This document shows positions 1 to 10,545 of a DNA stretch of 64,000 nt, piece after piece. How positions within the stretch are numbered: the stretch's first letter is position 1; every line of letters begins with the position of its first letter. Location of the stretch: NCBI GenBank assembly GCA_038093515.1, contig JBBPSI010000007.1, forward strand, positions 248,001 through 312,000, given 5' to 3'. This DNA comes from Butyriboletus loyo (lineage: Eukaryota; Basidiomycota; Agaricomycetes; Boletales; Boletaceae). Made by a program: the position numbers and the translations under genes. The notes beneath the pieces are model-generated. The model was not told where the DNA came from, did not search any database, and was given only the letters and a program-made list of their open reading frames with translations.

Positions 1-1344
1 AAATGTCAACGCGCGTGCGGCACTCAGCCAGCGCATTATGGTCAGTTAGGTGGTCATAGCTATCGTATTCTGGAACCTTACCGGGTGACCCAAGAATTCC
101 GGAGGAGACCCCACTGCATCTCCTCAGTCTGCTCGTGTAATCCTCGCAGACCCGAACACAGAAGTTTTCCAGCATCTCGTCAAGTCGTATCAAGGCGTCC
201 CAGACAAGTATATCGAGTCTTACTTATGGGTCAAGAAATGCGTGGAGAAAGGTGCACTCGTTTATACCCCACTGGTGTATAAGAACCCAGGAGGCCGGCG
301 TCCTGGGCAAGAGTGAGTTTCTAATACCTTCGTCGATCACAGGCGGTAATTATTACATCCAGACGAACTCAATTTACTGAAGAGGACGAAGAATATCTAT
401 GCCAGTGGATAGCAACCAAGATTCCTTACAAGGAAACGGGCGGTAGAACCGGTAATCGTCTGTACCAACAACTATGTGAGATGGTGGGTCGCGAGAACAT
501 GTTTAACGATTCCATCTGATACCTTCTAGGCTGTTGACCCAGAGTACGCGTGGGTAACTCGACACACGTGGCAGTCATGGCGGGAGCGTTACAAGAAGAA
601 CTCTGTCCGCTTGGACAATATGATTGCCGCAATCGTGGATCAGAAAAAGCCGGCCCACGGGGAAAAGGGGCAATATGGTTACGTTCGCCAGGCGGAGGAA
701 AAAACAAGGCGTACGAGGAAAAAGCGCACAAAGCCGGTGGATGAGTCCCTTCACGTGGATCGCGCAGATGGACAGATAACAGGGTGCATCGATGACAACA
801 CCACTACTACCGTGCCGATCATTTTGTTTACTCCTGATCAAATCCCCAACGAGCCACAGGTTTCGATGTCGGGGATTTATGCTCGACAAAGCCCAGACGA
901 AGAGGAGACGGCAGATGGTGAAGAGAGCGAAGGATGGCACATTCGGGTTGGTAACCAGTCTCCTCCACCATGGGGGAAACGAAAAGCGGATGACGAAGGT
1001 AACAATCAGTCACATGCCACAAAGAAGACGAAAACGATGTGAGTATTTTCTCATGAAGTCGAGCCCAAGCTCAAGAGCCTTACAGTGCTTCAAGTTCACA
1101 TCCCAATACCTTCGCGGCACCAACCACATTCCCATCAAAAGACGAACAGACAGTGGTCCCGCTTCATTGCGTTGATCAAGCGATCTATGACATAGCCAAT
1201 GAATTCAGGTTCACTGTACAAGAAGTGAAAGAGTTCTATGACAAGTGCGGTGAAATGGATCGCACGAGGACACGATTTCAGAGGATGCGACAGTTATTGA
1301 ACAATGTTGAAGATAGTATTGGTGATGGTACTGGCAATCTATAG
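1..1344 (+). CDS. rap1: Rap1-type telomere-binding protein, 5' partial
   Basis: Rap1 family proteins bind telomeric complexes in the nucleus. The readable exons are about 128-312, 363-483, 530-1038 and 1086-1344, with introns 313-362, 484-529 and 1039-1085. The joined frame from 128 to the stop is open (358 codons). The first exon resembles the end of a BRCT domain (SARVILADPNTEVFQHL). The next two carry a Rap1-type Myb domain: FTEEDEEYLCQWIA, then GRTGNRLYQQL, then HTWQSWRERYKKN. A basic, acidic and polar linker follows, with KRKADDE and KKTKT as likely nuclear signals. The last exon (VDQAIYDIANEFRFTVQEVK to the end) resembles the short helical RCT domain that binds partner telomere proteins. 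The start and first exon(s) lie upstream of or in the first 127 bases, where an intron ending in cctcag is likely. The gene converges with the CDK11-like gene. Confidence 0.82.
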
Positions 1345-1563
1345 TCAAGGAGTGTTCTTACCTACTCTCCACTTGCTGTTAGAACTTACTTGTACTTGCG
1401 TCCCTAATAGACATGTCGTACACTACACACTATGGCATATCGTTCTCTGCAAGTTTAACATAATCTGCCGCTCGCACGGGTGCGGAGGGGCTATCAAATG
1501 GCTTCTTGCGCCTGGGTACCGATAAGGTCACGCGCTGTGTCGCGGGAGAGGAACATTCATTAC

Positions 1564-2947
1564 TCACTTTTCTCCGGCAGCGACGGATGGGAATGAAGCA
1601 AAAAGGTCTGGGTGCTTGGGAAGAGGAGATTCACTTTGTGTAATTGATTAGTGAGATGGAAACGAAAATCACGACAACTAACCTAAAATAAGGGTGATGC
1701 AGAGCTTCTTCAGCAGTGATGCGTTGGGCTGGATCATATGTCAAAAATGATATCAAAAGATCGATTCCTGATGTCGTCATGTACTGGAATCGCTGGCGAA
1801 ACTGATGAGCATGAGGGGCGGGGAGAGTGATGGTCTTCGCGAGGGGGAGACTGGAGTATTCTGGCCAAGAGGAGCTTGTGGGAGGGCCGAGGAGCTTGAA
1901 AATCATGGAAAGGAGTTCGGCCTCTCCTTGAGCCTGGAAAACCGGTTCTTTCAAGAGCAATTCCGCGAAAATACATCCAACAGACCACATGTCGATGGCA
2001 GTTGAATATTTGATAGCTCCCAAGAGAATTTCTGGGGCACTGTTGACGTGTGTAAGAGAGGGCAACAACAAAATAGATGCCATTGTCAACATACCGGTAC
2101 CATAAGGTGACCACTAGTTGTGTCAAACCCCCTACCCCGACAGGATCACCATATCTTCGTGCGAGACCGAAGTCAGCTACTTTAATCATCCCGCGGTTGT
2201 TCATGAGTAAATTACTGGTTTTCAGATCGCGGTGCAGAATCCAATTGGAATGACAATGAGCGACAGCAGATAATAGCTGCAGCATCAGAGTTTTGATTTC
2301 CGATTGCAGGAATGGGGATGGCATCAGGGTCAGGAGTGTCTTGAGGTCATGCTCGATGAAATCCATCACTACGTAGACTCTTCAGGTGGATGGTGTTGAT
2401 CACAACCTCGAAGGGAACTGGACGGCTGAACTCACTGCGTCAAGGTGTCACCAACGACCACTTCACGAATTCGAACTACATTTTCGTGCTGACAAGCCAT
2501 GAGAGCACTGATCTCACGAAGTGCGGTGATCGGGAAGCCATGTTTCTCCTCGTCGAGCTTGAGCTTCTTAAGCGCGACTATGTCCCCAGTCTCTTTATCC
2601 CTGGCGCGAAATACAACGCCATAGGACCCTTCTTCTATTTGGTTGAGTCGCTCGTAACAGTATACAGAACGGGACGGCCGGATTAAAGGATGAGAGCTTC
2701 TGAGGGGTACGAAGACACTATGTGTGGTAGGTTGGGTTGGCCGAGACCGCTGAGAGTCCGTAGGCATTTGACTGGTGTCATTAGCGCGGGCAGCCCGAAC
2801 CGACTTTATGCGATGTTTGAGAGATTGTTGACGCCTTTGGATTGCCTCGGCCTCGAGATCCTCTTCGTCCCATTTAGAGCGTTTCCGCGACGGTGTGGAC
2901 GTCGCGCGTTCTGCATTCGAAGGCAGCGATGAACTTTGCATTCCCAA
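1564..2947 (-). CDS. CDK11/PITSLRE-type cyclin-dependent kinase
   Basis: Serine/threonine kinase of the CDK11 (Cdc2L) group, which acts in the nucleus in transcription and pre-mRNA splicing. Four exons fit: 2436-2947, 2095-2379, 1683-2039 and 1564-1633, giving 407 residues. The first ~100 residues are basic and charged. The kinase domain follows with Gly-loop [18 protein letters not shown] with the ATP lysine, and a cyclin-binding helix PITALRE. This differs from PITSLRE of the animal family by one residue. The catalytic loop is [10 protein letters not shown], followed by DFGLARRYG and LWYRAPEILLG. The last small exon gives a family-typical end after HPYF ([12 protein letters not shown]). The N-terminal extension is much shorter than in animal CDK11. 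The gene is divergent from the coiled-coil gene, with 104 bp between start codons. A CACGTG hexamer lies in that spacer. Confidence 0.88.
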
Positions 2948-3051
2948 GTTACATGAATGTTGTAGTACGACCCAGGGTGCAGACTAGCACCTCGCGGTCA
3001 CGTGCGGTAGTCCTCAGTTGGTCCTCCCGTCAAACCCACTCTGTACCGAGC

Positions 3052-4765
3052 ATGGACAACACCATGGAGCCAGAGTTAGCCTCAGAGATGGTCAAGTTGC
3101 TCGCCCGGGAGCTCAAGGCTGTCCGAGCCCAGCTTCACGAAGCCGAAAGGGTAAGCCGGTTCTGCAGTTTCCCCGGCCTCAAGCTCACCATCGCTCTCTT
3201 CCAGAGAACCTCCATTACTCCGTGCACGGGCGACCCTTCGAATAGGATGACTCATGAGAGGGCTCAGGCACTAATTGCTGAGAACGACACTCTCAAGGCG
3301 GGAAACGCTGCCCTCCAGGAAAGGTTAGCCGGACTTCAGAAAGGGTTTACACATGTATCCTCCATAAAGTCAGAGGAAGACTTATCTAACCCCTTGCAAC
3401 ATGCGGAAGTGGTGATGCCTACAGCAGCTTGTTTACCACAGGCGACTAATATGCGCCTCTTTAGCCAATGTCTCATGCAAGTGGAGAATTTGCCAGACTG
3501 CTTGCTGAAAATGAAGATCTCATCCGCGAAAAGGTGCGATGTGTTCTTCATCATGTCTGCACGTTTACATGGGCTTCGCGCGCAGGAGGAGGCTTCACGG
3601 ACTCGAGAAAAATTGTCAATTCTTCAAGAGAAGTACAAACGGACGAAGGCTAAAGCTCATGAGTACAACGAGGCTCGTAAAATTCGACTGTACTACGGCA
3701 TGTACTCGAGTTGTAACACTGCCACAGATTTTGAACAAGTTTCGCGTCGCTCTCTCGAACTGTACTCAAGAACTAGAACAGGTCAGCCCGGCGCCCTGTC
3801 ACGAGCAATTCATTAACAACATCACAATAGTCAAGAAAAGCAGTGGTTTCTGCGATTGATTTTAGAGACTTTCTGAAAGACATGCCCTACGAGCCTGTGG
3901 AGGGCCAGTTAGAGTTGTCTTCGATCCAACCATACGCTCGCAACAAGTTTCACGAGGTAGAGGCACCATGTCAAATTCGTTTCATGGTATTTACCGCACT
4001 AAGTAACAGGACGCTATGAATCTTTGGTACGCTTTGATCATCGGAAGAGGCTCATTCCTCTTAATATCTTTCCAGTAAAGGACCTTACTTCCTCCATTGC
4101 GATGAGGTAGTTTGGTCTCCATCCGGGATCGCTCTAGGTTTCGTCGTCAAACCAACCTTTCAATACAACCCCAAGATTCATGGTGGCGCTTGGACTGAAC
4201 TCAAGGATAATTTCGACGTTGGCAAGCAGATGGATGTATGCTGTTTCTCGGGCAAAACATTTCGTTACCTGGGTACATATGAACGGGTGGGAGACCAAGG
4301 TATCACGACACTTACATCAGAAGCCTTGGAATATCTAGACCACGAGGTGCGTGTGCATTGGAATGGGGTTGCCGAGATTGACATATTTGCAGAAATTGGA
4401 CCACGCCTCAAAATGCACAACACTGTTTCCGGACTTGGTGCCTCCCTCCCAGACGCAGATGATTGAAAATATGTACAAGCAAGGGGTCATCAAACTCCAA
4501 TGCTTTGGGATTCGATGCGTCGCATTTAACCAGACTTTCGCTGAAAAGCTTCGAGAAATATGGACATTTCCCCTGCAGCAGAGTCTGCCAGATAACACCA
4601 TCATTAATTCTACATCAGCGGGTACCAGCGGGGACGTTCGGAAGCGGAAACGATATTCGAAATCGGCGACGCATTCGACCAGAAACAAGAAGAGGTATGT
4701 ATCGGCCTTCACCTGCGACTTGATACTCCTTTGTGAACGTGTCTCAAATTTCTAGGAAACACTGA
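3052..4765 (+). CDS. Unidentified coiled-coil protein with a conserved-looking C-terminal domain
   Basis: I do not recognise a named family. The start at 3052 gives MDNTMEPELASEMVKLLARE, and an intron (about 3150-3204) follows AEAERR-like heptads. The N-terminal half is coiled coil, with segments such as AQALIAENDTLKAGNAALQE and SILQEKYKRTKAKAHEYNEA. Several introns break the middle, around 3340-3470, 3530-3590 and 3680-3880. The C-terminal half reads as a globular region with HCDEVVWSPSGIALGFVV, PKIHGGAWTELKDNFDVG, then FRYLGTYERVGDQGITTL. It ends with a basic tail, and the last intron ends just before a two-codon exon (KH, stop at 4765). The globular part resembles a basidiomycete domain of unknown function (possibly DUF6697-like, recalled and not checked). 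Exon joins are approximate. Confidence 0.6.
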
Positions 4766-4835
4766 CTTGTCATGTATATTCATAGCATGTTACCTTCCAA
4801 ATATTCATGTAATTCTACTATCTTTCTTTTGTAAA

Positions 4836-6313
4836 CTATGCCATGGAGGCATAGACTTTGATATCAAGACACTTGCGTAATAAATTGTGCGAAGTTTCTC
4901 CAACTTCTAATGAGACTTCACGGCTAGTTTTCCGCACAAAAGGCTGGATGCAAACAACCCCGATGGCTTTGAACAAGTCTTCCAGGATCCAAGTCAATCG
5001 TGGTCCCGTGAGTTCGATGGCAGGTTCAGAATTCATTTCCAACAGCTTAACCTGAAAACCATCCGGTTCATGTGAAACCAGAAAGTCGGCGCCATAGAGC
5101 TCAAAAGCGTTGGGTAATGGCTGTAGACAGGAATTAGAAGACATAAGAGGACCGGAGGGAGCAAACTATCATGCCTGGAAGTATACTGGTTGGTGGAGCG
5201 CAGCCTTGAATGTTTCTGAGAGGGTATCAACGATCTGCTGTTTGATCATGGCAACGTCTTCGGCGTTCAACACTTTGTTTCTCGATTTCTCGCCGCCAGA
5301 CAATATACGACACCCGACCAACTCGTCCAAAAGACGCACATTCTCTTCCCCGCGGTGCGTTTGCAAGGAAGTGTTGGTCAAGTGAGGAGTGAGGGAAACG
5401 GTCAGTTCAGGGTCGGGGCGCATGGGGGTATGGTAGGATTCTGCGGAGAACAATGCGAGGATACGTTCGTACATGAATACTGTTAGAGCGCCAGAGGCAA
5501 CAACATATGTCCGCAGATGGAACTGTAAATAAACGTCATTCGAATTGAGGAAAGCACGGAGAGAAACAAAATGACTTTGTGACCCCGAAGATCGTACGAC
5601 GGCTGGGCCTTGGTCGACAGTGGGACCTCTTTTGAATCGACAAGTAAAGGTGTAGAAATGTACTCCTGGACGGGCGCTCAGTTGGATGCTGATGGTATCG
5701 ACATTAATGATACCTGAAGAACGAAATGCCTAAGTTGAGAGGTCATGACAGATGTGATCGTTTCAGGTGCCTCGTCGTCGTCAGGATCACGATCAAACTC
5801 TTGAAATATACTGTGTAAGGCATCTTTGCTGTCGAAAAGCCTGATACCCATCCCTCTGTCTGTCATGCCCGGTTTGAGAATGAACCATCGCTTGATGTCA
5901 CCACTGTTGGCATCAAGCGTACTGCCGAGGTCCCACAGCTCGTCGCTCCACATTTCGTCGAGTTCATCTGCGTAGGCAATATCGATGTCCCAAGTGAGGG
6001 GTACGACTTTTGCGAGATACGATTCAGGGCGTTTGACGAGATAGGATTGAATGCACCGGGCCAAGAAGTGCTTTCGAATGAGCGCCTTTCTGATCGTATA
6101 AGATGATGAGAGGACATGGTTTGGCTCAGAGGCGGTGAGGGCATGGTTGATGCAATCGTAGCTAGCCCATTGGATGAGGATTGATGGTGGTGAAGGGACA
6201 ACGGACAGGATGGAGGATGATAGGCCAAGACTAGCGATGGAAGTGTAAATGAGGGAGCTGGTGAGGGGAGCACCGGGCCAGGCAACGAAGACGGCTGGCT
6301 GGGCGAGGTTCAT
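4836..6313 (-). CDS. Tubulin-tyrosine ligase (TTL) family protein
   Basis: An ATP-grasp enzyme of the TTL/TTLL family, which ligates an amino acid to tubulin or other proteins. The start at 6313 gives MNLAQPAVFVAWPGAP. The first exon (to about 5700) contains the ATP-grasp core WFILKPGMTDRGMGIRLF, and the next carries VQEYIS followed by TTL-type spacing. Later exons give YERILALFSAESYHTPM near 5450 and then FELYGADFLVSHEPDGFQVK and LLEMNSEPAIELTGPRL at the C terminus. The latter is the usual metal/ATP-binding E-x-N region. No SurE-like domain precedes it, unlike yeast Pby1. The gene has at least three introns and ends at 4836. It is divergent from MMM1, with only 48 bp between the start codons. 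The true substrate cannot be read from sequence. Confidence 0.8.
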
Positions 6314-6361
6314 GATGAAATCTAACCTCGCGAGCCTACTCGGAAGCCGAACTCCTCTTCA

Positions 6362-7461
6362 ATGGGTAACAACTACATCTTCTCCTTGACGCCAACCTTT
6401 ACCCAGGGCCTGCTCCTCGGACAGTTATCCATCCTCCTCATCCTCGCCCTCGTCCTCAAATACCTTTTCTTCCTCCCACAAAGCGACGAATCAGAAACCC
6501 CAAATTTCCATCCGTTCACCAAGCCGGACAATTCGTCGCGAACACGTTCACCACCGTCTGGAGCCGATACTTCCACAAGGCACGCAGAGTCGGCCAATTG
6601 GTTCAACTCCCTTGCTCGACAGGTCCGTCAACCTATCATGCTACGACGCGATGCAGGCTTATGAACTCTGGGCAGGTAGCTCATGTCTATCGGGCAAAAT
6701 TGCAAAACGGATTAGAAGGCTCCGACGGGAATGAAGTTGCCCGGGCTCAAGTAGAAGCATATGCCAACAAAATCCGCCCCCGCAGTTTCCTTGTTCGCTC
6801 CCTTTTATGTTTTTTGTCACTTTCCTCCCTGAACAATTGTACCTCTGCATCCAGGATCACATTACTATCCATGCGGTGGACCTCGGAAACTCGGCGCCAC
6901 TGCTGTCCAACGCTCAACTCGTAGACAGTGCAGGGGAAATGAACGTTTTAACCGTCAGTATTGTGCATATCTTCCCGCTCCGACGCTCACGCCCCACGAC
7001 AGTCTGCCAAGTTTCACATGTCCTATGGCGACAGCATCTCAGTATCGCTTTCTACAGCCTATTTGTTCAATTACCCAATGTCGTCCTTTGCGCGGCTCCC
7101 CGTTTCGCTTACAATATCCCTCGACCTGTTCGAGTCATCGGCGAGTCCGCGTTCGTCTAGCCATGGTACATCCACTCATGGAACTTCTTAGGTTATTATT
7201 ACACCCCCGTCTCCTTTTTCATCCGAGCCTGTTTTAACGGTCTCGTTCCCTTCAGAGTTCACTCTTAATTTGAAGACCACGTCTCTTATGGGTAGCCGAG
7301 CCATGCTTAAAGATGTCCCAAAGCTGCACGAACTGATCGAGCATCAAGTTCGTAGAGTGCTCACTTCCAAAAGGACTTGGAAAGTAGTCCTGCCTGGTCT
7401 TGGGAATGTAGCTGGAGTCACGGAAAAGGGAGAGCAAGGTCGGGGTGCAGAGCCGTTATAG
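6362..7461 (+). CDS. MMM1: ERMES subunit Mmm1 (maintenance of mitochondrial morphology)
   Basis: Mmm1 is the ER-anchored subunit of the ER-mitochondria encounter structure. Its SMP domain carries phospholipids between the membranes. Five exons join to 294 residues: 6362-6622, 6676-6792, 6855-6953, 7003-7140 and 7192-7461. The N terminus is short and luminal, then one membrane segment follows (TFTQGLLLGQLSILLILALV). After a polar linker the SMP domain starts with SANWFNSLARQ. It contains HAVDLGNSAPLLSNAQL, then ISVSLSTAYLFNYP, FARLPVSLTISL and TTSLMGSRAMLKDVPKLHEL. It ends at HQVRRVLTSKRTWKVVLPGL. All splice sites are GT-AG except the last intron. That one must remove an in-frame TAG and fits only as a GC-AG intron at 7141-7191. 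The match to the family is strong. Confidence 0.93.
7141..7191 (+). other. Probable GC-AG intron of MMM1
   Basis: These 51 nt begin GCGAGT and end CTTCTTAG. The coding frames on both sides are the same, and reading through hits TAG at the end of this segment. No GT donor in the region keeps the reading frame with the TAG acceptor. Removing exactly these 51 nt joins DLFESS to VIITPPSP, as expected for the SMP domain. The alternative is a nonsense mutation or a sequence error. Confidence 0.6.
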
Positions 7462-9294
7462 TGATTTCGACGCTCAAATTACTGGTCGCTGATATATCCG
7501 GCTCGTCGTCCGTTGCATGCTTTCTAGACTCGATAGTACTAAATATTTCCCCCCGTCTTCTCGTCGGCCCTAGCGCTGTGCAATCCCGCACTTGCCAATG
7601 GGAACAAAAAACTGTATGGTCATTGAGAAATAACGCTGCGTTTCCAAAACACAGCTTCCAGCAAATTTGACCATCATGAGACCTGTGCTACCAGACAGCA
7701 CTTTAGGATATCGTTACACAGCGCTCGTACCGATCTTCATATATGGACATGCTAGCGAGGCAACGACTCAAACGACTTTCTTTTGATGGCCCCTGTACAG
7801 GTAACAGACGATGGCATTCGCATGTAATATAATATAATTCTTCATATCCACTGACGGGAACGTCAACCTCGAAGTTGCCCCTCTGTACCCATGGGACCCT
7901 TTTGTTCACAGCCGTTTCCGCTTTAAAGATATTCTGAGTATTCGACAGACGAGAGCCCAACGTTAGCTCGACGGCGAAACTATCCAGTCTGGCTTGGCAG
8001 AGCACGCATTTTCACTGGGGATCAGATGCGAGAACCATGTTGAGGAAATTGGTGGAACTAGCTGCTGTGTGAGAGCTGTGGATATTTGGGAGCTAGAGAC
8101 CTTGGTAGATACTCTACGCAAAGTCGCAGATCATTTCTAGCATAGACAGGACGACTTGCAAGCAAACACAAACTGCCCATGATTTTGTTTTGCTCTTCTG
8201 AAATTCAACTATCATTTCTTGTCTGTAGCGATGGGACTCAGGAATCGCAAATGCATTTGTGATAGATGCAAACTGAGTCAAAGCCAGTTCGCGGGTCACC
8301 GGTCACCGACAGGTGGAAGCCACATCTATTCCATGTCATACTCTTGACAAATTCTATACTGGCGGCATTCATACCGTGACGTCCGATCCAATGGTTCGTT
8401 CTCCCACTGAGCGTTGTTACAATATAGGTCGTCGCAACTGTTTGACCGCTGACTCAACTAGTTGGCGTCTGGCGTCTTCGTTGTTAACAATCAGTTCCCT
8501 GACAAGGCTTCAGCCCAGCACGCAACGGATTATCAGGTATGGTGAATCAACCTACCAAAAAACGCGGGGGGCTCAAGATAATGCAGCCAAGAATGTCATT
8601 GGCGACCATGGCAAACATGAAGAGCCTGGTGTCATGGAACTGGGGGCTTAGTCCTAACGCTGAAACTGAGAAGACCAAACATTCAAACCTCCAAAATCAT
8701 GTTTGTTGTTCTCTCGGGCACATTATAACGGGAGTGAACACACATCTTGACGGGCTCAACGGATCCGAGAATGCCTGTATTTCTTTAATCAGTTGCGATA
8801 AATGGGTGGTATATTGTTCACAAAAAAGGTTACATGGGAAATCTAATGAGTAACAAGTCTGGATATCCTTTGTGTACATTTCGAAAGGCTGACCGCAGTG
8901 AACGTGATTGGTACTAAACCTCGAGACAAGGCTTTCCTCGGCGAGTTAGAAATCAGACCTTTGAAGACGGACCTTCTTCCACTAATGTTCTCGATTTGGT
9001 GTACTGTGTAGAGTGTATCAAGCATTCCCATCGGTGCAACGTTTCGTAGGAAGCATATCAGAGCAGGTGATCATCTGTAATAATTAGATGCGATGATGGC
9101 TTGATGCAAGGTAGCTAGATACCAAGCTCATCCACCCATCGGTCTACTTCCTTGATGGCCCGTTCACTCTTTAGGGTTGACTTCGATCAAATCTACCTAC
9201 GTGCTCCGAGTCAAGCGACCTGAAATCTTCACCATGGCCATGTCATCTGAAGTGGTCATCACAGCTATGGGAAATTGAAGTTCATGGTTGAACT
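7462..9294. other. Gene-poor stretch, no supported gene
   Basis: About 1.8 kb between MMM1 and the hAT element. Only short, unconvincing open frames are present. The longest are 7703-8005 on the minus strand (100 codons) and 8539-8853 on the plus strand (104 codons). I recognise no domain in either, and neither shows clear splice-joined partners. The first ~150 bases are likely MMM1 3' UTR. The rest looks like diverged intergenic or old repeat DNA, consistent with the transposon next to it. Confidence 0.5.
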
Positions 9295-9302
9295 CTGGTA
9301 GG
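9295..9302. repeat. 8-bp target-site duplication, left copy
   Basis: CTGGTAGG directly precedes the left terminal repeat of the hAT element. The identical octamer follows the right end at 10330-10337. Eight-base duplications are diagnostic of hAT integration. Confidence 0.85.
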
Positions 9303-10329
9303 TAGGGGCTGAGCACGGGTGGACCCGTGGGTCGGAAAACCAACACCATACCCGTACCCGCAAACACCGAGACCATTATGGGTACGGGTACGGTGTAACC
9401 CATACAGACCCACGGGTGTCAGCAAACCTGCGGTAGTGTATCTACCCCTAACAAGCCTAGTAGGACAGACCTAACTACAATTCTACTATCTCCTCGTCAG
9501 CTTCCACCAACTTTCCCTTCTTTGAGGACTTCACAATCTTCACTAGGTCATCAAAACCAATCAGATCACAGCATATCCACGAGCCCAAGCACAGGAATGC
9601 TCGGGTTGATGATGGAGACAGATAATTTCTTGTGTAGTGAAGGAGCTGTCGGCCTTGAGAGAATACACGTTTGACAGAATTTGAAGTTGCTACCATGCAC
9701 CGTCAAAAGTGAGAGTTAGTAATCATGGTCATGATGGCAGGACATACCAGGTACACTAAGGTAGTCAAGTGCCATACGATGTAGAGTCAGATAAGTGTCT
9801 TGATTATTGACCCACCACTTCAACACGTCTTTAACCTTCAACTGGCCGTCGTAGATACTCTTAAAGTTCATCTGATGACGATGCGGACCCCATCGAGAAG
9901 TCACCAAGATCATCTGCCGTGTCTTCAGCGCGCTGCCACGGTGTGCTCGTCAGGATGTAATTGACAGAAATATAGATATAACACCCATACTATCTCACTG
10001 GCTACAGTGACATCAGTGGTGGTTTTATGGGGAATGCAGGCTGGCCTTCGACAACTTCAGGAGATGATATGCAACAAGTGGCGGTCACAAGTGAATTGAA
10101 CTTTTGGGGGTGATTCATGAATCAACGAACTTCGCTGCAGCAAAAAGTAAAATTCATCGACGCCCATCGGCGAGAAGCAAATTATGTAAGGTATACCTGT
10201 GGCCACACCCTTACACCGCGGGTACGAGTACGGTGTTGCCCCGGGTCCTCATTTCCTACACCGTACCTGTACCCGCCGTACCCCTACACCCATTACCCGC
10301 GGTGTTAGCCATACCAGTGCTCAGCCCTA
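9303..10329 (-). mobile_element. Internally deleted hAT-superfamily DNA transposon
   Basis: A 1,027-bp element. Its left end reads TAGGGGCTGAGCACGGGT. The right end, read on the other strand, is TAGGGCTGAGCACTGGT. These are near-identical terminal inverted repeats, differing by one inserted G and one base. Perfect 8-bp duplications flank it. Both subterminal regions (about 9315-9420 and 10195-10315) are rich in GGGTACGGGTACGGTG-like units on alternating strands. These are typical of hAT transposase-binding regions. Inside lies only the C-terminal part of a transposase on the minus strand (9475-9913). It is therefore a non-autonomous deletion derivative. The perfect duplication suggests a fairly recent insertion. 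Confidence 0.85.
9475..9913 (-). pseudogene. hAT transposase C-terminal fragment (dimerisation region)
   Basis: Two frames join across a GT-AG intron (9690-9747, phase exact). The first exon gives VKDVLKWWVNNQDTYLTLHR followed by MALDYLSVPG. The second gives ATSNSVKRVFSQGRQLLHYT, then RNYLSPSSTRAFLCLGSW, and ends at 9475. This is the conserved hAT C-terminal dimerisation block (WW near the front, then the VER/KRVFS and STRALLCLGSW motifs). The catalytic RNase H-like part and the zinc finger are absent. The fragment is about 127 residues against the usual 600 or more, so it cannot encode a working transposase. The splice structure has survived intact. Confidence 0.82.
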
Positions 10330-10337
10330 CTGGTAGG
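10330..10337. repeat. 8-bp target-site duplication, right copy
   Basis: CTGGTAGG follows the right terminal repeat and matches 9295-9302 exactly. Confidence 0.85.
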
Positions 10338-10341
10338 CAAG

Positions 10342-10545
10342 ATGTCGGGATACAAAGATGCGTTGGAGAGAGGTGGTGATACAAGGAAGAAACCTTGTGT
10401 AGGGTGCGGTGGTATATATGCTTGCGCAACCAAAGAAGCAAAACCACTGGCGAACACTACGGGAGGGAAGGAGTACATCAATGTTTGTAGTTCCGTTCTT
10501 CAATTCTACCATGATTGCGTGAATCGAAAGTTCCACAGCATGTAA
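10342..10545 (+). CDS. Small cysteine-rich protein, unknown
   Basis: A 67-codon frame starts four bases after the hAT target-site duplication. It begins MSGYKDALERGGDTRKKPCV. Cysteines occur as CVGCGGIYAC and later CSSVLQFYHDC, the second spaced C-x9-C as in small CHCH-type proteins. The first pair does not fit C-x9-C, so a CHCH fold is only a guess. A possible intron (10542-10577, GT-AG, 36 nt) would join it to a second exon ending at 10710, giving 110 residues. That exon contains PEVEVTPNPDGRKKWLSMQV. It is uncertain whether upstream exons existed before the transposon inserted. Function is unknown. Confidence 0.42.
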   Translation: MSGYKDALERGGDTRKKPCVGCGGIYACATKEAKPLANTTGGKEYINVCSSVLQFYHDCVNRKFHSM

